From Lampris incognitus (taxonomy: Eukaryota > Chordata > Actinopteri > Lampriformes > Lampridae): a DNA stretch of 64,000 nt. The stretch spans positions 18,034,005 through 18,098,004 of the forward strand of contig NC_079216.1 in assembly GCF_029633865.1 (NCBI RefSeq), written 5' to 3'. The notes under the pieces are model-generated. The model saw only the letters and a program-made list of their open reading frames with translations. It searched no databases and was not told the DNA's origin. This document shows, piece by piece, positions 43,091 through 54,825 of the stretch. How positions within the stretch are numbered: the first letter of the stretch is position 1; every line of letters begins with the position of its first letter. Position numbers and translations under genes: made by a program.

Positions 43091-46000
43091 GTAGGGTCCT
43101 GCATGGCTCGTATCCTTACTAATGATGTCCTGAAAGCTTCGACATGCCATCCAAGTGAATGCCGTCCCAAGCGTTCACCGTGAGAGCGGTATCAGGTGAC
43201 TCACACGCGGACAGGAGCACCTTCACACCGCGTGCGCTACGTCTTCTAACTTTGCCACGCGTATTGTCATGAGGTCGGTTGTCGCCGTCCTGCAGCTGGA
43301 CAGCGCGAGTACAGAGATCCACAGATGTGGAGCTTTATGGAGGTGTAGACACGCCGGTTGACACGCAGCACCTCCACCTGTGCGCGCGGCTCCTTACCCG
43401 CGCTTCTGTCCGGCTCGCGGAAAGACGAAGGTCCGGCGCTACCATGACGCTCACCTTGAAACTGTATTCTGACAAGCGGCCAATTTGTTGCGGTAAATGG
43501 AAAGTTGCCTGTAGCTATGGAGATACGGGAGCCTATATATGATTTGTTATGATTGACAGATCTGACGCCGACAGCTGTGACCATCATCTTTAGGTTGAAT
43601 CAAAGAAGCTGAAATGTTGATATTAATTACTTTTAAAAGTCTTAGATTTCACCCATTAACTGTCATTAATGAAGGTTATAACCTCCGAACTATAGAGAAG
43701 GTGCATTGTCGGTGTCTGTATTTTATTTATTTATTTGTTTATAAGTTTAGATTTGGGACTGTCATTACTTTTGACCCACAGGACAAGACATGGCTCTCAG
43801 ATCTGAAATGCTCCTCTCAGCCTAATAGTGTAAATGTACCTATGTGGCGACCCGACCAGAAAACCATTGTGACTACTGAAGCTTTCTCCGTGTCAGCGAA
43901 GCAAGCCGACGGCTTCATTTGCATACACGGCACGGTCACACGTGCGCCAAATTACCATGGCAACGCGGCAAAGCAAATCGCGAATTCGCCGGTCAGCGTT
44001 CACCAGAGTTGAACTCCACGCGAAGCGAAGACGGGAACTTCTTTCGCCACCGGAAGTGAATGTTTTATTCGCCCCTTCGCAGCGCGCTTTCTTACAAGTA
44101 AAAATGTTGTCCGTGTCACCTCCCGGGCTCCGGACGACTCTGAGTTTGAGACACTGAGACAAAAGTAAATGAAAGCGGTAACCCGAGGGGTGTTGTTAAG
44201 ACTCCCTACAAAATCTCTCACATCTTCAACGAAACCTGACAGGCAACGCTCGCTACATTGTATTCTCAAGTATCACTTACCCCCCTCCCCCCTCACTTTT
44301 CGATCAGGAGAAGAAGAAACAAACGACGAGGCAATTGCAGACTGTTTTGCTACTCGTCCGTAGCTGTCAGTCACATAAACAGCTACTGACGTCCAGTCTC
44401 CGCGACTGATCAACCGAGAAGGGCGGGAAACAAATCATGGCGACAGTTTGCAAAATCAGATTAGACTGAGATTCCTGGTTCCCGGAGAAACGTCCGTGAC
44501 TAATGGCGCTCAAAAGAGCTGCGCAGTCGCAGCAGGAGGCGTTATTAGTAGTTTGTTGTTGTAGGCGTTATTAGTGTTTGTTGTTGAAGGCGTTATTAGT
44601 GGTTTGTTGTTGTAGGAGGTGTTATTAGTAGTTTGTTGTTGTAGGCGTTATTAGTAGTTTGTTGTTGTAGGAGGTGTTATTAGTAGTTTGTTGTTGTAGG
44701 CGTTATTAGTAGTTTGTTGTTGTAGGAGGTGTTATTAGTAGTTTGTTGTTGTAGGAGGTGTTATTAGTAGTTTGTTGTTGTAGGAGGTGTTATTAGTAGT
44801 TTGTTGTTGTAGGAGGTGTTATTAGTAGTTTGTTGTTGTTGTAGGTGTTATTAGTAGTTTGTGGTTGTAGGCGTTATTAGTAGTTTGTTGTTGTAGGAGG
44901 TGTTATTAGTAGTTTGTTGTTGTAGGAGGTGTTATTAGTAGTTTGTTGTTGTAGGAGGTGTTATTAGTAGTTTGTTGTTGTAGGCGTTATTAGTGTTTGT
45001 TGTTGAAGGCGTTATTAGTGGTTTGTTGTTGTAGGAGGTGTTATTAGTAGTTTGTTGTTGTAGGCGTTATTAGTAGTTTGTTGTTGTAGGTGTTATTAGT
45101 AGTTTGTTGTTGTAGGCGTTATTAGTAGTTTGTTGTTGTAGGCGTTATTAGTAGTTTGTTGTTGTAGGCGTTATTAGTAGTTTGTTGTTGTAGGTGTTAT
45201 TAGTAGTTTGTTGTTGTAGGCGTTATTAGTAGTTTGTTGTTGTAGGCGTTATTAGTGGTTTGTTGTTGTAGGCGTTATTAGTAGTTTGTTGTTGTAGGTG
45301 TTATTAGTAGTTTGTTGTTGTAGGCGTTATTAGTAGTTTGTTGTTGTAGGCGTTATTAGTAGTTTGTTGTTGTAGGCGTTATTAGTAGTTTGTTGTTGTA
45401 GGCGTTATTAGTAGTTTGTTGTTGTAGGCGTTATTAGTAGTTTGTTGTTGTAGGCGTTATTAGTAGTTTGTTGTTGTAGGTGTTATTAGTAGTTTGTTGT
45501 TGTAGGCGTTATTAGTAGTTTGTTGTTGTAGGCGTTATTAGTGGTTTGTTGTTGTAGGTGTTATTAGTGGTTTGTTGTTGTAGGCGTTATTAGTAGTTTG
45601 TTGTTGTAAGTGTTATTATTATTTTGTTGTTGTAGGCGTTATTAGTAGTTTGTTGTTGTAGGTGTTATTAGTAGTTTGTTGTTGTAGGCGTTATTAGTGG
45701 TTTGTTGTTGTAGGCGTTATTAGTAGTTTGTTGTTGTAGGCGTTATTAGTGGTTTGTTGTTGTAGACGTTATTAGCGGTTTGTTGTTGTAGGCGTTATTA
45801 GCGGTTTGTTGTTGTAGGCGTTATAAGCGGTTTGTTATTGTAGGCGTTATTAGTAGTTTGTTGTTGTAGGCGTTATTAGTAGTTTGTTGTTGTAGGCGTT
45901 ATTAGTAGTTTGTTGTTGTAGGCGTTATTAGTAGTTTGTTGTTGTAGGTGTTATTAGTAGTTTGTTGTTGTAGACGTTATTAGCGGTTTGTTGTTGTAGG

Positions 46001-48863
46001 TGTTATTAGTAGTTTGTTGTTGTAGGCGTTATTAGTGGTTTGTTGTTGTAGGCGTTATTAGTAGTTTGTTGTTGTAGGTGTTATTAGTAGTTTGTTGTTG
46101 TAGGAGGTGTTATTAGTAGTTTGTTGTTGTAGGCGTTATTAGTAGTTTGTTGTTGTAGGTGTTATTAGTAGTTTGTTGTTGTAGGCGTTATTAGTAGTTT
46201 GTTGTTGTAGGCGTTATTAGTAGTTTGTTATTGTAGGCGTTATTAGTAGTTTGTTGTTGTAGGTGTTATTAGTAGTTTGTTGTTGTAGGCGTTATTAGTA
46301 GTTTGTTGTTGTAGGCGTTATTAGTGGTTTGTTGTTGTAGGCGTTATTAGTAGTTTGTTGTTGTAGGCGTTATTAATAGTTTGTTGTTGTAGACGTTATT
46401 AGCGGTTTGTTGTTGTAGGCGTTATTAGCGGTTTGTTGTTGTAGGCGTTATTAGCGGTTTGTTATTGTAGGCGTTATTAGTAGTTTGTTGTTGTAGGCGT
46501 TATTAGCGTTTTGTTTTTGTAGGCGTTATTAGTAGTTTGTTGTTGTAGGCGTTATTAGTGGTTTGTTGTTGTAAGTGTTATTAGTAGTTTGTTGTTGTAG
46601 GTGTTATTAGTGGGTTGTTGTTGTAGGCGTTATTAGTAGTTTGTTGTTGTAGGCGTTATTAGGGGTTTGCTGTTGTAGTCGTTATTAGTAGTTTGTTGTT
46701 GTAGGCGTTATTAGTAGTTTGTTGTTGTAGGTGTTTCCCCGTGTTTGCGTTCGTGTTTAATGGCACGCCTCGTGCCAAAAAGTGATCGTCCGTCAAAAAC
46801 AGATGGCTGTCCGCGGTCTCTACTCGCCAAAAAGTGATTGCAGCGTCTACCATGTGACTGAAAGGTTGTTTCTGCCTCAAAATGACTCGATCTAAACTTT
46901 AAAGACAAGACCGTGTTAATGAATATTTAAATGACTATAAATACCAAATATTTAAATATATAAATTGACACAGTTTTAACAGGCTTGCGCGCCGGCAACC
47001 AATTTTTGGCGGACGATCACTTTTTGGCACGACACGTGTGTGGCTGCATCCGTAGTCCAGTAAACGGTCTCCTACCTAATCTGAGTCAAACCCCCCAAAA
47101 CAACAACAACACAAGAATAACCACAACATGAACACCATATCGTTAAAACACAATTTTAAATCTAACGTTAAGAGTCCCATCAGCCATTGCGCTCCCCCAG
47201 CGCAGTACCGCCGACAGCTACAGCATGACGTCATTGTTTCGTTTGTAAGGCGCGTGTGTAGCAGATTTGGAATGGAGCGTTTACTCACTTCATTATTAAA
47301 AATGTACATTCCAAGTCCGCGGCGGTGTAGCGGTCTAAGCATCGGCGTTGTGTCGATGCAGTTGCCCACTTGGGACTGGGGTTCGCGCCCCGGTCTCGTC
47401 AGATCCGACTATGGCCGGACTCGATGAAGCGGCAATATTGGCAACGCTGTCTTCGGGAGGGGGGTGGAGTCGGCTTGTGTTCGTCACGTGAATGCGTCTC
47501 TGGGTGTGTCGGAAAAAACAGTGATTCGGCCTGGAGTCGCCTTGTCCCGGAAGTGGGGAGGCGTCTCCTTCGAGACTGCCGGCCGGAGAGATGCAGTTGG
47601 CGAACGCATGCAGTACGAGGGTGGGTGTTTGAATTAGAATAGGGATCGATTGGCCACTAAATTGGGAGAAAAAGGGAAAAATCAGAATTTTTTTTTAAAT
47701 GTACATTCCGCACAATGTTTAACATTTTTTTACTTTTTTTTTTTTTGCATTTTTACGTTAGGCAAAGTTAGGCATGCTGTTGGATCTAAGATGTTACACA
47801 GCCCCCTGCCACTACAGCGCTAATGGCCATACACGACACAGTTTTACTTTTACTTTATCATGGTCAGCTCTGAGATGACAGAGACTTAAACTGAGAGCGA
47901 CTGCAGAATGCGTTTCTATTTCTAGATCGCTGACATTATAAACAACATCTTTAATGCAGCTAGTGGGGGATAATACGGGAGGGGGGGCTGACATTTAGGA
48001 GACATAGCTGGTACAAATATAAAAAAGTTCCACCAAGTTCAACATGTAAAACTCTCAAAAATGTCAAAAATCGGACTGCCGGAGATTTAAAGCAGTTTAA
48101 TTCCCATTTGCTGTAACTGCCACAGAGACACAATCTTGTTTTCACAGATAGTGGCCTTAAATCTTGAGCAATTTCAGCAGATTAATTGAGTTCACATATC
48201 ATCTATAATCATCTCAAACAGCACGACAGAGACACAGAATGGTCCCTAAGACTGAAGACTTTTTTTTCTTTTTTTAAAGAATAAACTGGGTTAGTCTAAA
48301 CTAGATTTTAGATCGTTACCACTTGGCAGCACCGAGTGTGCATGCTGGGAACGGGGGCTGTGGGAAACCTCTCCCGAGAGGAGAGCTGCCATTAGTTTGG
48401 CGACGCGGTGACAGAACGAGAGTCACCATCTGGTGGAGGTGTTCAACACAGGGGTTCTGATGAGGAGCGCGCGTGTGTGCGTGCGTGCGTGCGTGCGTGC
48501 GCGTGTCCCCCTCCTCCTTCCGGCTCGCTGTCCTCTGGATGTACATATCAACCCTGTGCTTAACAATGACCGTTATCTCCCCGGTCAAAATGACAGTCCC
48601 TCTAAACAGCCAGGACCGTCCTGCTTTAATCTGCACTGCGAGGAGTCTTGGCAGAGGTTATCCGGATAGGCTGAGAGGGAAGACGGTCTGAAGAGGATAT
48701 TTTTTTGTTGATGATGAATTCTTCATTTCCCAGGCCAGAATACATATACATGACATCAAACCAGCATTACAATGAGACAGGCTGAGCTCTGTTCCACGAT
48801 GCTCGCTGCACACACACTGCTAAAGTTTACTGCGACAGCTGCTTAATAGCAAGGGTGCCTAAA

Positions 48864-48954
<91 letters not shown>

Positions 48955-49099
48955 GCCAGTCTCCCTGCAGGGTCAGTACCAGAGGCGCCTCTATAAGGAG
49001 CTGATGAAAAACTATAATCCTTTGGAGCGACCCGTCTGGAACGACTCCAGCTCCCTCACAGTGCACTTCAGCTTCAGCCTCATGCAGATCATGGACGTG
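43036..49099 (+). CDS. chrna7: alpha7-type nicotinic acetylcholine receptor subunit, exons 1-2 only
   Basis: Two exons of a neuronal nicotinic receptor subunit that forms homopentameric, calcium-permeable, acetylcholine-gated channels. Exon 1 (43036-43090) gives the start codon and signal peptide. Exon 2 (48960-49099) gives the start of the extracellular ligand-binding domain: [20 protein letters not shown], then [15 protein letters not shown]. The motif YNPLERPV and the 140-bp exon size in phase 1 to 0 fit CHRNA7 exon 2. The next exon should begin DEKNQ and was not found before 64000, so it is probably further right. The closely related alpha8-type genes of fish and birds share this exon, so the subtype is not certain. 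The range includes intron 1. Confidence 0.85.
43091..44520. other. chrna7 intron 1, proximal part
   Basis: GC-rich near exon 1. No exon or complete element was recognised; 43850-44160 may be an old repeat, without clear ends. Confidence 0.5.
44530..46735 (+). repeat. 26/28-bp minisatellite in chrna7 intron 1
   Basis: About 84 tandem units of gttattagtagtttgttgtt plus gtaggc (26 bp), mixed with a 28-bp form containing gtaggaggt. Variant units recur as blocks: the gtgtttgttgttgaaggc unit at about 44570 and 44990, and the tagacgttattagcggtt block at about 45764 and 46391. Confidence 0.98.
46764..47038. mobile_element. MITE with inverted repeats
   Basis: The ends cacgcctcgtgccaaaaagt and, inverted, cacgtgtcgtgccaaaaagt extend through gatcgtccg for about 35 bp. 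It is 275 bp long and starts 29 bp after the minisatellite. Confidence 0.85.
47317..47690 (+). mobile_element. SINE family C, copy 2
   Basis: Closely similar to 40292-40660 throughout, with the same head and a longer A-rich end. Confidence 0.92.
47691..48864. other. chrna7 intron 1, distal part
   Basis: No exon or element was recognised. A (GTGC)n-type tract lies at 48466-48506. Confidence 0.5.
48865..48953 (+). repeat. (TG)n microsatellite at the chrna7 exon 2 acceptor
   Basis: About 44 uninterrupted TG dinucleotides end only six bases before the exon 2 boundary (sequence tgttgccag). Confidence 0.98.
48960..49099 (+). CDS. chrna7: chrna7-like exon 2: start of extracellular domain
   Basis: 140 bp, phase 1 to 0. 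The first residues [15 protein letters not shown] are those expected at the alpha7 signal-peptide boundary. The acceptor ttgccag is preceded by an uninterrupted (TG)n tract of about 88 bp rather than a polypyrimidine tract. The donor GTG|gtgagg is followed at once by about 50 bp of (CA)n/(CGCA)n. Confidence 0.92.
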
Positions 49100-49104
49100 G
49101 TGAG

Positions 49105-49157
49105 GACACACACACACACACACGCACGCACGCACGCACACACGCACACACACACGT
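49105..49157 (+). repeat. (CA)n/(CGCA)n microsatellite at the chrna7 exon 2 donor
   Basis: The CA-rich tract starts six bases into intron 2 and is complementary to the (TG)n tract on the other side of the exon. Confidence 0.97.
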
Positions 49158-49469
49158 TCTCGAACCTTACAGGTTGCACAGACTAAACGCATTACCACAT
49201 AGTCAACTGGTTCAATAACAACTGATGGAGGCAGCAAGACGTTGGCTGAGACGGGGAGACACACTACACAAAGCATCGCCATGTGCTTCATGCTGCTGTG
49301 CAGAGCAGCTCTCCTGAGAGAATGAGTGGGTCTCATTAAAATGCTCTCTCTCTCTCTTTTCTTTCTCTCCCTCTCTACTTTTTCTTTCTTTCTCTCTCCC
49401 CCTTTTCTCCCTCTCTCCCTTTTCTTTCTTTCTCTCTCTCTACCTTTTCTTTCTCCCTCGCTCTCGCTC

Positions 49470-49524
<55 letters not shown>

Positions 49525-49662
49525 TCACACACACACACACACACATACACACACACACACACACTAGATCATACTGAGCTGCAGAGTGACAGTATATTGT
49601 TAACCCTGTGTAACATATATGATACACGGGATACACAGAAACATGCATATACACAAACGCAT

Positions 49663-49716
<54 letters not shown>

Positions 49717-49875
49717 TCACACACAAATACATGCTGTTCAGCTGAAACAGGGTTGACACACAGGTGCTGACAGAAGAGACAGAACATGTTTAATTCGCCG
49801 GAAGAGATGCCATGTGTCCATCGCGTGTGTGTCTATCAGTGTGTGTGCTGTCAGCAGCTCTGTCACCGCTAGTGG

Positions 49876-49961
<86 letters not shown>
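49158..49961 (+). repeat. cluster of (CT)n and (CA)n microsatellites
   Basis: (CT)-rich 49347-49500, (CA)n 49501-49564, (CGCA)/(CA)n 49661-49735 and a pure (CT)n of about 84 bp at 49878-49961. Long ORFs here are dinucleotide artefacts. Confidence 0.95.
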
Positions 49962-49967
<6 letters not shown>

Positions 49968-52900
49968 ATCCAATTCAATATGTGCTTTATTGGCATGACA
50001 TACGTTTGTGTACATATTGCCAAAGCATGTAAAACAACAACAACACAACACAACAATGATTATAATAATAACAACAACAACAACAGTGATTATGATATTA
50101 AACAACAATAGTAGCAATAGGTGCCGTCCCCCACAGTCTCTCAGGTTGTGGCAAGATAATATAAATCTTGCTGCAATGCTCGCCGCTGGCCCCCCTCCCA
50201 GGACCACCCGCAGCTTACCTGCATCGTCCATTTCCTGGTACTCTGGAGTCACGTGTTCCAGCTCCTGGACAAAAGCCCGGGGCTGTTTTTCAAATTTGTC
50301 ACATTTAAGGAGGAAGTGCACCTCTGCCTCCACCTCATCTGTCATGCACTGACCACATGATCGTTGCTCTTTTGGCAACCACGTCTTTTTGTGTCTCCCC
50401 TTTTCAATGGCTAGACTGTGGTCACGGAGCCTGTATTTGGTGAGGATCTGTCGCTGCTTCCTGTCTCTGACAGTTAAGAGGTATTCTTCCAAATCATAGT
50501 TTGTTTTTAGGGCCCGATAGACTTCTAGTTTGTTTTGAATTTTGATTTCAGCGTTCCAATGTTTCACATAATTGTTCTTGCTTTGTTTTATAGCCTGATT
50601 TATCCTCATGTTTGTGTGGAATGCAGTGCTGCCTGAGGTTGGTTGGTCTTAGTATTTGTTAAAGGGTTAGTGAGTCTCAGAGCCAGCTGCTTGAGGGGAC
50701 TTGAGGGGGTTCAGTTCTTGGGTTTTCAGAGCTTTAAAGTGCAATGTATTTGTTGGGATTGTATTTAAGTGCATCCAGAAATTTAGAGATCTCTTTTGTA
50801 CATTTATCAATAATGGAAACCGGCCTAATTCTGCCCTACATGTGTTGTTTGGTGTTTTCCTTTGTATTTTCAGAATCATTCTACAGAATTCAGCATGTAG
50901 GGTTTCTGCTGGATGCTTGTCCCATCTAGCGTAGCTGGAAAGACTGGGTGGACCCCATACCTCACTTCCATATAGTGCAATGGGGGCAGAATTACACTAT
51001 CAAACAGTTTGCACCAGATGGAGATTGGTATATCAATGTTAAAGAATTTATTTTTAATTGCATATAGAGCGCTGCCAAGCTTTTTGTTTTAGGTTATTCA
51101 CTGCCCTACTGAAACTCCCTGATGCTGTAATAATTAGACCAAGGTAAGTATACTGCATCGTATGCTCTAAGGTGATGCTACCTAGAGTCAACTGGTATCT
51201 ATTTTCCTGACATCTGAGCTGCTTCTGGAAGATCATTACTTTTGTCTTTTTTGGATTTATTGCCAGGGCCCAGTGCTGGCAATAGTCCTCAAGCAGGTCT
51301 AGTAGTTGTTGCAGCCCATCTACGGTTGGTGACAACAAAACTAGATCATCTGCATAAAGCAAAAATTTCACTTCCATGTCATACAGGGGGAGACCTGGGG
51401 GGTTGCACACTGTTCCAGCTGTACCGCCAGTTCATTAATATATATTGTAGCGAATTCGGGGGACAACGCAACCACAGGAACTGCCGCGGCCGGGAAGCGA
51501 ACCTGTATCGCCCGCACCGCTAACCGCTAAACTAAAGGGTCAGACTCGCCAACCAGCGGCCAGCGTGTCTACTTATCCATGCACGTTACAATATGTTAAA
51601 CAGTGTCGGGCTAAGTCCACAGCCTTGTCTCACCCCTCAATTCTGAGTGAAGAACTCAGTGTGTTTGTCTCCAATCTTAACTGCACATTTGTTGTCCGAA
51701 TACATTGACTTTATTATGTCATACACTTTACCCCCTACACCACTTTGTAAAAGTTTATAATATAGTCCTTTATGCCAAATAGAGTCGAAAGCTTTTTTGA
51801 AGTCAATAAAACAAGCAAATATTTTTCCTTTTTTGGTTTAATTTACATTTTCATTTATGAGGGTGTGTAGGGTGTAAATAGGGTCCGTAGTCCGGTGATT
51901 TGGGAGGAAGCCAATTTGACCTTTGCTCAGGACATTGTGTTCGTTAAGGAGGGTTAGAATTCGATTGTTCAAAATGCTATTAAACACCTTCCCCAGACTA
52001 CTGCTCACACAAATGCCTCTGAAATTATTAGGATCCAATTTGTCTCAATTTTTATGAAAAGGAGTTATAAGCCCTTTGCTCCAGATGTCAGGAAAAAATC
52101 CCGAACTTAGAACACTGTTGAACAATTTGAGTACTGCCCTTTGCAGCTCAGGTGTGCTGTTTTTAAGCATCTCGCTTCTGATGCTGTCAAGGCCACAAGC
52201 TTTATTGGGTTTTAAGGATTTGAGCTTCTGTGCCAATTCTCCTTGTGTTGTTGGAAAATCCAATGGGTTTTGGTTGTCTTTTATAGTGCATTCGAGCAAC
52301 TGTAATTTTTGTTTGATCAGATTGTAATTGGAATTTGAGTGTTCTTGTTGGATTTCCGAATAGATATGTTCAAAATGATTTTTCTCAGTGCAAATTTCAA
52401 ATTTCTCCATTTTGGATAGGCAGGTCTTGTGGTTTTGTAGCGCTCAAATTATTCCACATTTCCCAGAATTGGTTTTGATTCAGAGAATTTTCTATTTCCT
52501 GTAGGGTTCTATCTACATGGCTTTGTTTTTTCATTCTTAATGTGTGTTTATATAGTTTTAATTTTTCCCTATATTTCTTTCTTATATCCATATCTTGAGG
52601 TTGGTAGTGTTTCAGGTTTGACAATTTACACAGTTCTTTTCTTATATTTTTGCAATCGTTGTCAAACCATTTTTCATTTTCAGATTGTTTCTTTTTTCTG
52701 TTGTTGGTCCTTGGTAGGACCATGTTTGCTGCCGTCTGAAAGATTTCATTGACAGCTTGGTTGGTACTGTCCTTATTAGTGTCAAACTGGTTGTTAATGA
52801 AATTAGTAATCATATTAAGTAATTTGGATGAATTCAGGATATTGATACATTTTTGTGCACTGTCTGGAGCCCATCTGTAGGTCTTATTAATTTTGAACAG

Positions 52901-53075
52901 CTTGCTGGGCTCCTCTATAAGCATTTGAGTCAGGTTAATAGTTTTGAAGAAAATCATAATTTGGTTATGGTCAGAAAGAGGAGCTTGTTGTCTGACAGTG
53001 AATGCGTTGAAAGAGGTGGGGTCTATGTCAGTTATTGCATAGTCAACTACACTAGCTCCAAGACCTGAACAACAT
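49962..53075 (-). mobile_element. Nimb/I-like LINE, 5'-truncated
   Basis: Read on the - strand: the endonuclease end (DYAITDIDP, PLSDHNQI near 53000), a linker region (52957-52397), the reverse transcriptase start (LKSLKPNKACGLDSIRSEML), FRGICVSSSLGKVFNSILNN, FLLYADDLVLLSPTVDGLQQ, YTYLGLIITASGSFSRAVNN, and the C-terminal region (50609-50120) with KYRLRDHSLAIEKGRH. The 3' tail includes gccaataaagcacatattga followed by attg repeats and (GA)n. Frames are interrupted in several places. The clade name is by resemblance only. Confidence 0.85.
51450..51590 (-). mobile_element. tRNA-like SINE fragment inside the Nimb-like LINE
   Basis: The - strand carries A-box-like tagtttagcggttagcg and B-box-like ggttcgcttcccg in sequence foreign to the LINE. 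The ends are not exactly defined. Confidence 0.5.
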
Positions 53076-53102
53076 GTGAACCTTCTCTCTTTCTTTCTCT
53101 CC

Positions 53103-53112
<10 letters not shown>

Positions 53113-53190
<78 letters not shown>

Positions 53191-53205
53191 CTCTCTCGCT
53201 CTCTC
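53113..53205 (+). repeat. (CT)n microsatellite before the Tx1 LINE
   Basis: About 90 bp of (CT)n. The LINE 5' end (cgaacggaagtctgtgag) starts directly after it. Confidence 0.97.
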
Positions 53206-53439
53206 GAACGGAAGTCTGTGAGAATGAGTGCGCGTTTTCTATCTTTGCTGTTTTTCATTGTTTCGTGTTTTTGTTTTGTTTTTTGGGGGGGGGGTTGTAT
53301 TTTGACAGATTTACTGTCGTGGTGGTGTGTTTTGATTCCGGAGCGGGTCCGGCCGGTGCGGCTGTGAGTCATGCGGACTCGCGGAGTCGGAGGCGTGGGT
53401 CTGGAAGAGCTCACGCACCAACACGGAGTTAAACGGTCC

Positions 53440-54590
53440 GGCTGTCACGTGCTCGGTGGAGAATCGCGGTTTGGCCACCGGTGAAATCGGTGGTTACGAC
53501 AGTGTTAAGTCCACATCTAGAATGAATAGTGGAGTCGTTGTGTTTCTTGACAGTACTGATAAAGTCAACGTGGTTGTGGAGCAAGGCGTGGTAATCCAGG
53601 ACACCTGCGTTCAGGTGGTGCCGCCGGTTAATCCGGCCAAAAAAAGTAATTTTGTCCAAAGTCCCTCCGTTCATTAGCAACGACATGCTGCGGAGAGACC
53701 TGGCGAGACACGGAAAATGAATGTCTCCTTTAAAACTGATCAATCTGAGCTGCGAATCTCCACTTTTAAAACGTGTTGTTTCCTTCAGAAGGCAGCAGGT
53801 CTTTATGGTTCTGAGGAACAACACGAACTTACATTTAATACTGAAGTTCAGAGTTGATGGTTTGGACTACGATGTGTATGTATCATCAGAGACAATTAAA
53901 TGTCTTGGCTGCGGAATGGAGGGTCATCTCATCCGTTCCAGTCCAGAGAAACCAACTGCTGAGCCAAAATGAGGGTGAGACGGCAGCACAGGGCCCCGAG
54001 CGAACTGGGACTGCGGCGCCGAGCTCACAGCAGGGAGAAAACCGGCGTGAAGCTTAGTTTCCGGCTGCTGGTTCAGGTGCTGCTGTTCCTGGTTCGGCTA
54101 ACCCAGAGACTGCTGGTTCGGGTGTTGCTGATCCAGGTCCTGCTAAAGCAGGGGCTGCTGGCTCAGTTGCTGACGAGCCCGGTTCAGCAAGTTCAGCGGC
54201 TGTGGGTTCAGGTGCTGCTGATCCGGGCCCTACACAGGACAATACTGTTGTAGAGGTTGTTGAAAAGCGTCCCACAGATACTACTAACTGTAATGTAATG
54301 GACACAAAGACTGAAACTAATGAAGCAGAATGTTCTCTGGAGGAGGAACATAAGATGTTGATGAAGAAAGACTCTGCTAATGTCAAGGATAAGAAAAGGA
54401 AACCTGGTGAGGTGTCTCAGCCTTCTAGTATAGCGACAAAGGTTTCTCATCAGAGTAGGTGTCTGCAGTCGGATGAGAGTGAAGGTGATGAGGAGAGATA
54501 TGTGGAGTCTCTGGCTGCCTCGCAGACGGGGACTCAAAATAAGACTGGATACTCTCTAGTGAGTATTAAGAAGTTCTTGCAGGACACTTA
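53440..54590 (+). pseudogene. Tx1 LINE ORF1, broken
   Basis: Segments in different frames form an ORF1: an N-terminal part (SGVVVFLDSTDKVNVVVEQG), a middle part, and a zinc knuckle CLGCGMEGHLIRSS in which the final Cys of the CCHC pattern is Ser. A region of repeated Ala/Gly/Pro-rich units (54060-54230) and an acidic C-terminal part (54202-54591) follow. Confidence 0.75.
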
Positions 54591-54825
54591 GGGGGCCAGA
54601 AATGTAAAAGTTGACAAAGTGTTTCCTAATTTGCAACTGATTTGAAAGAAGACTTTTCTGAGAAGTCCTGGTAGTCTGGGGGAGAAAGCTTTCACTGAAC
54701 AGGAAACTTTTCGTTTGAAAAAAATAGTTCAAAAGGTCAGAAAGCAGTTAGGGAATGATGACTAAGTTTTACAATTTATTCTTTCTCTGTCCACTTTTTT
54801 CTGTTTTAAAACTTTTTTTCTGTAT

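Noticed and set aside
48827..49759. 310-codon ORF on the - strand
   Set aside because: It is mostly translated (GT)n and (CT)n with the reverse complement of chrna7 exon 2 in it. No protein family; a dinucleotide artefact.
53052..53414. Arg/Glu-repeat ORF on the - strand
   Set aside because: It is translated (GA)n from the microsatellite at 53113-53205.
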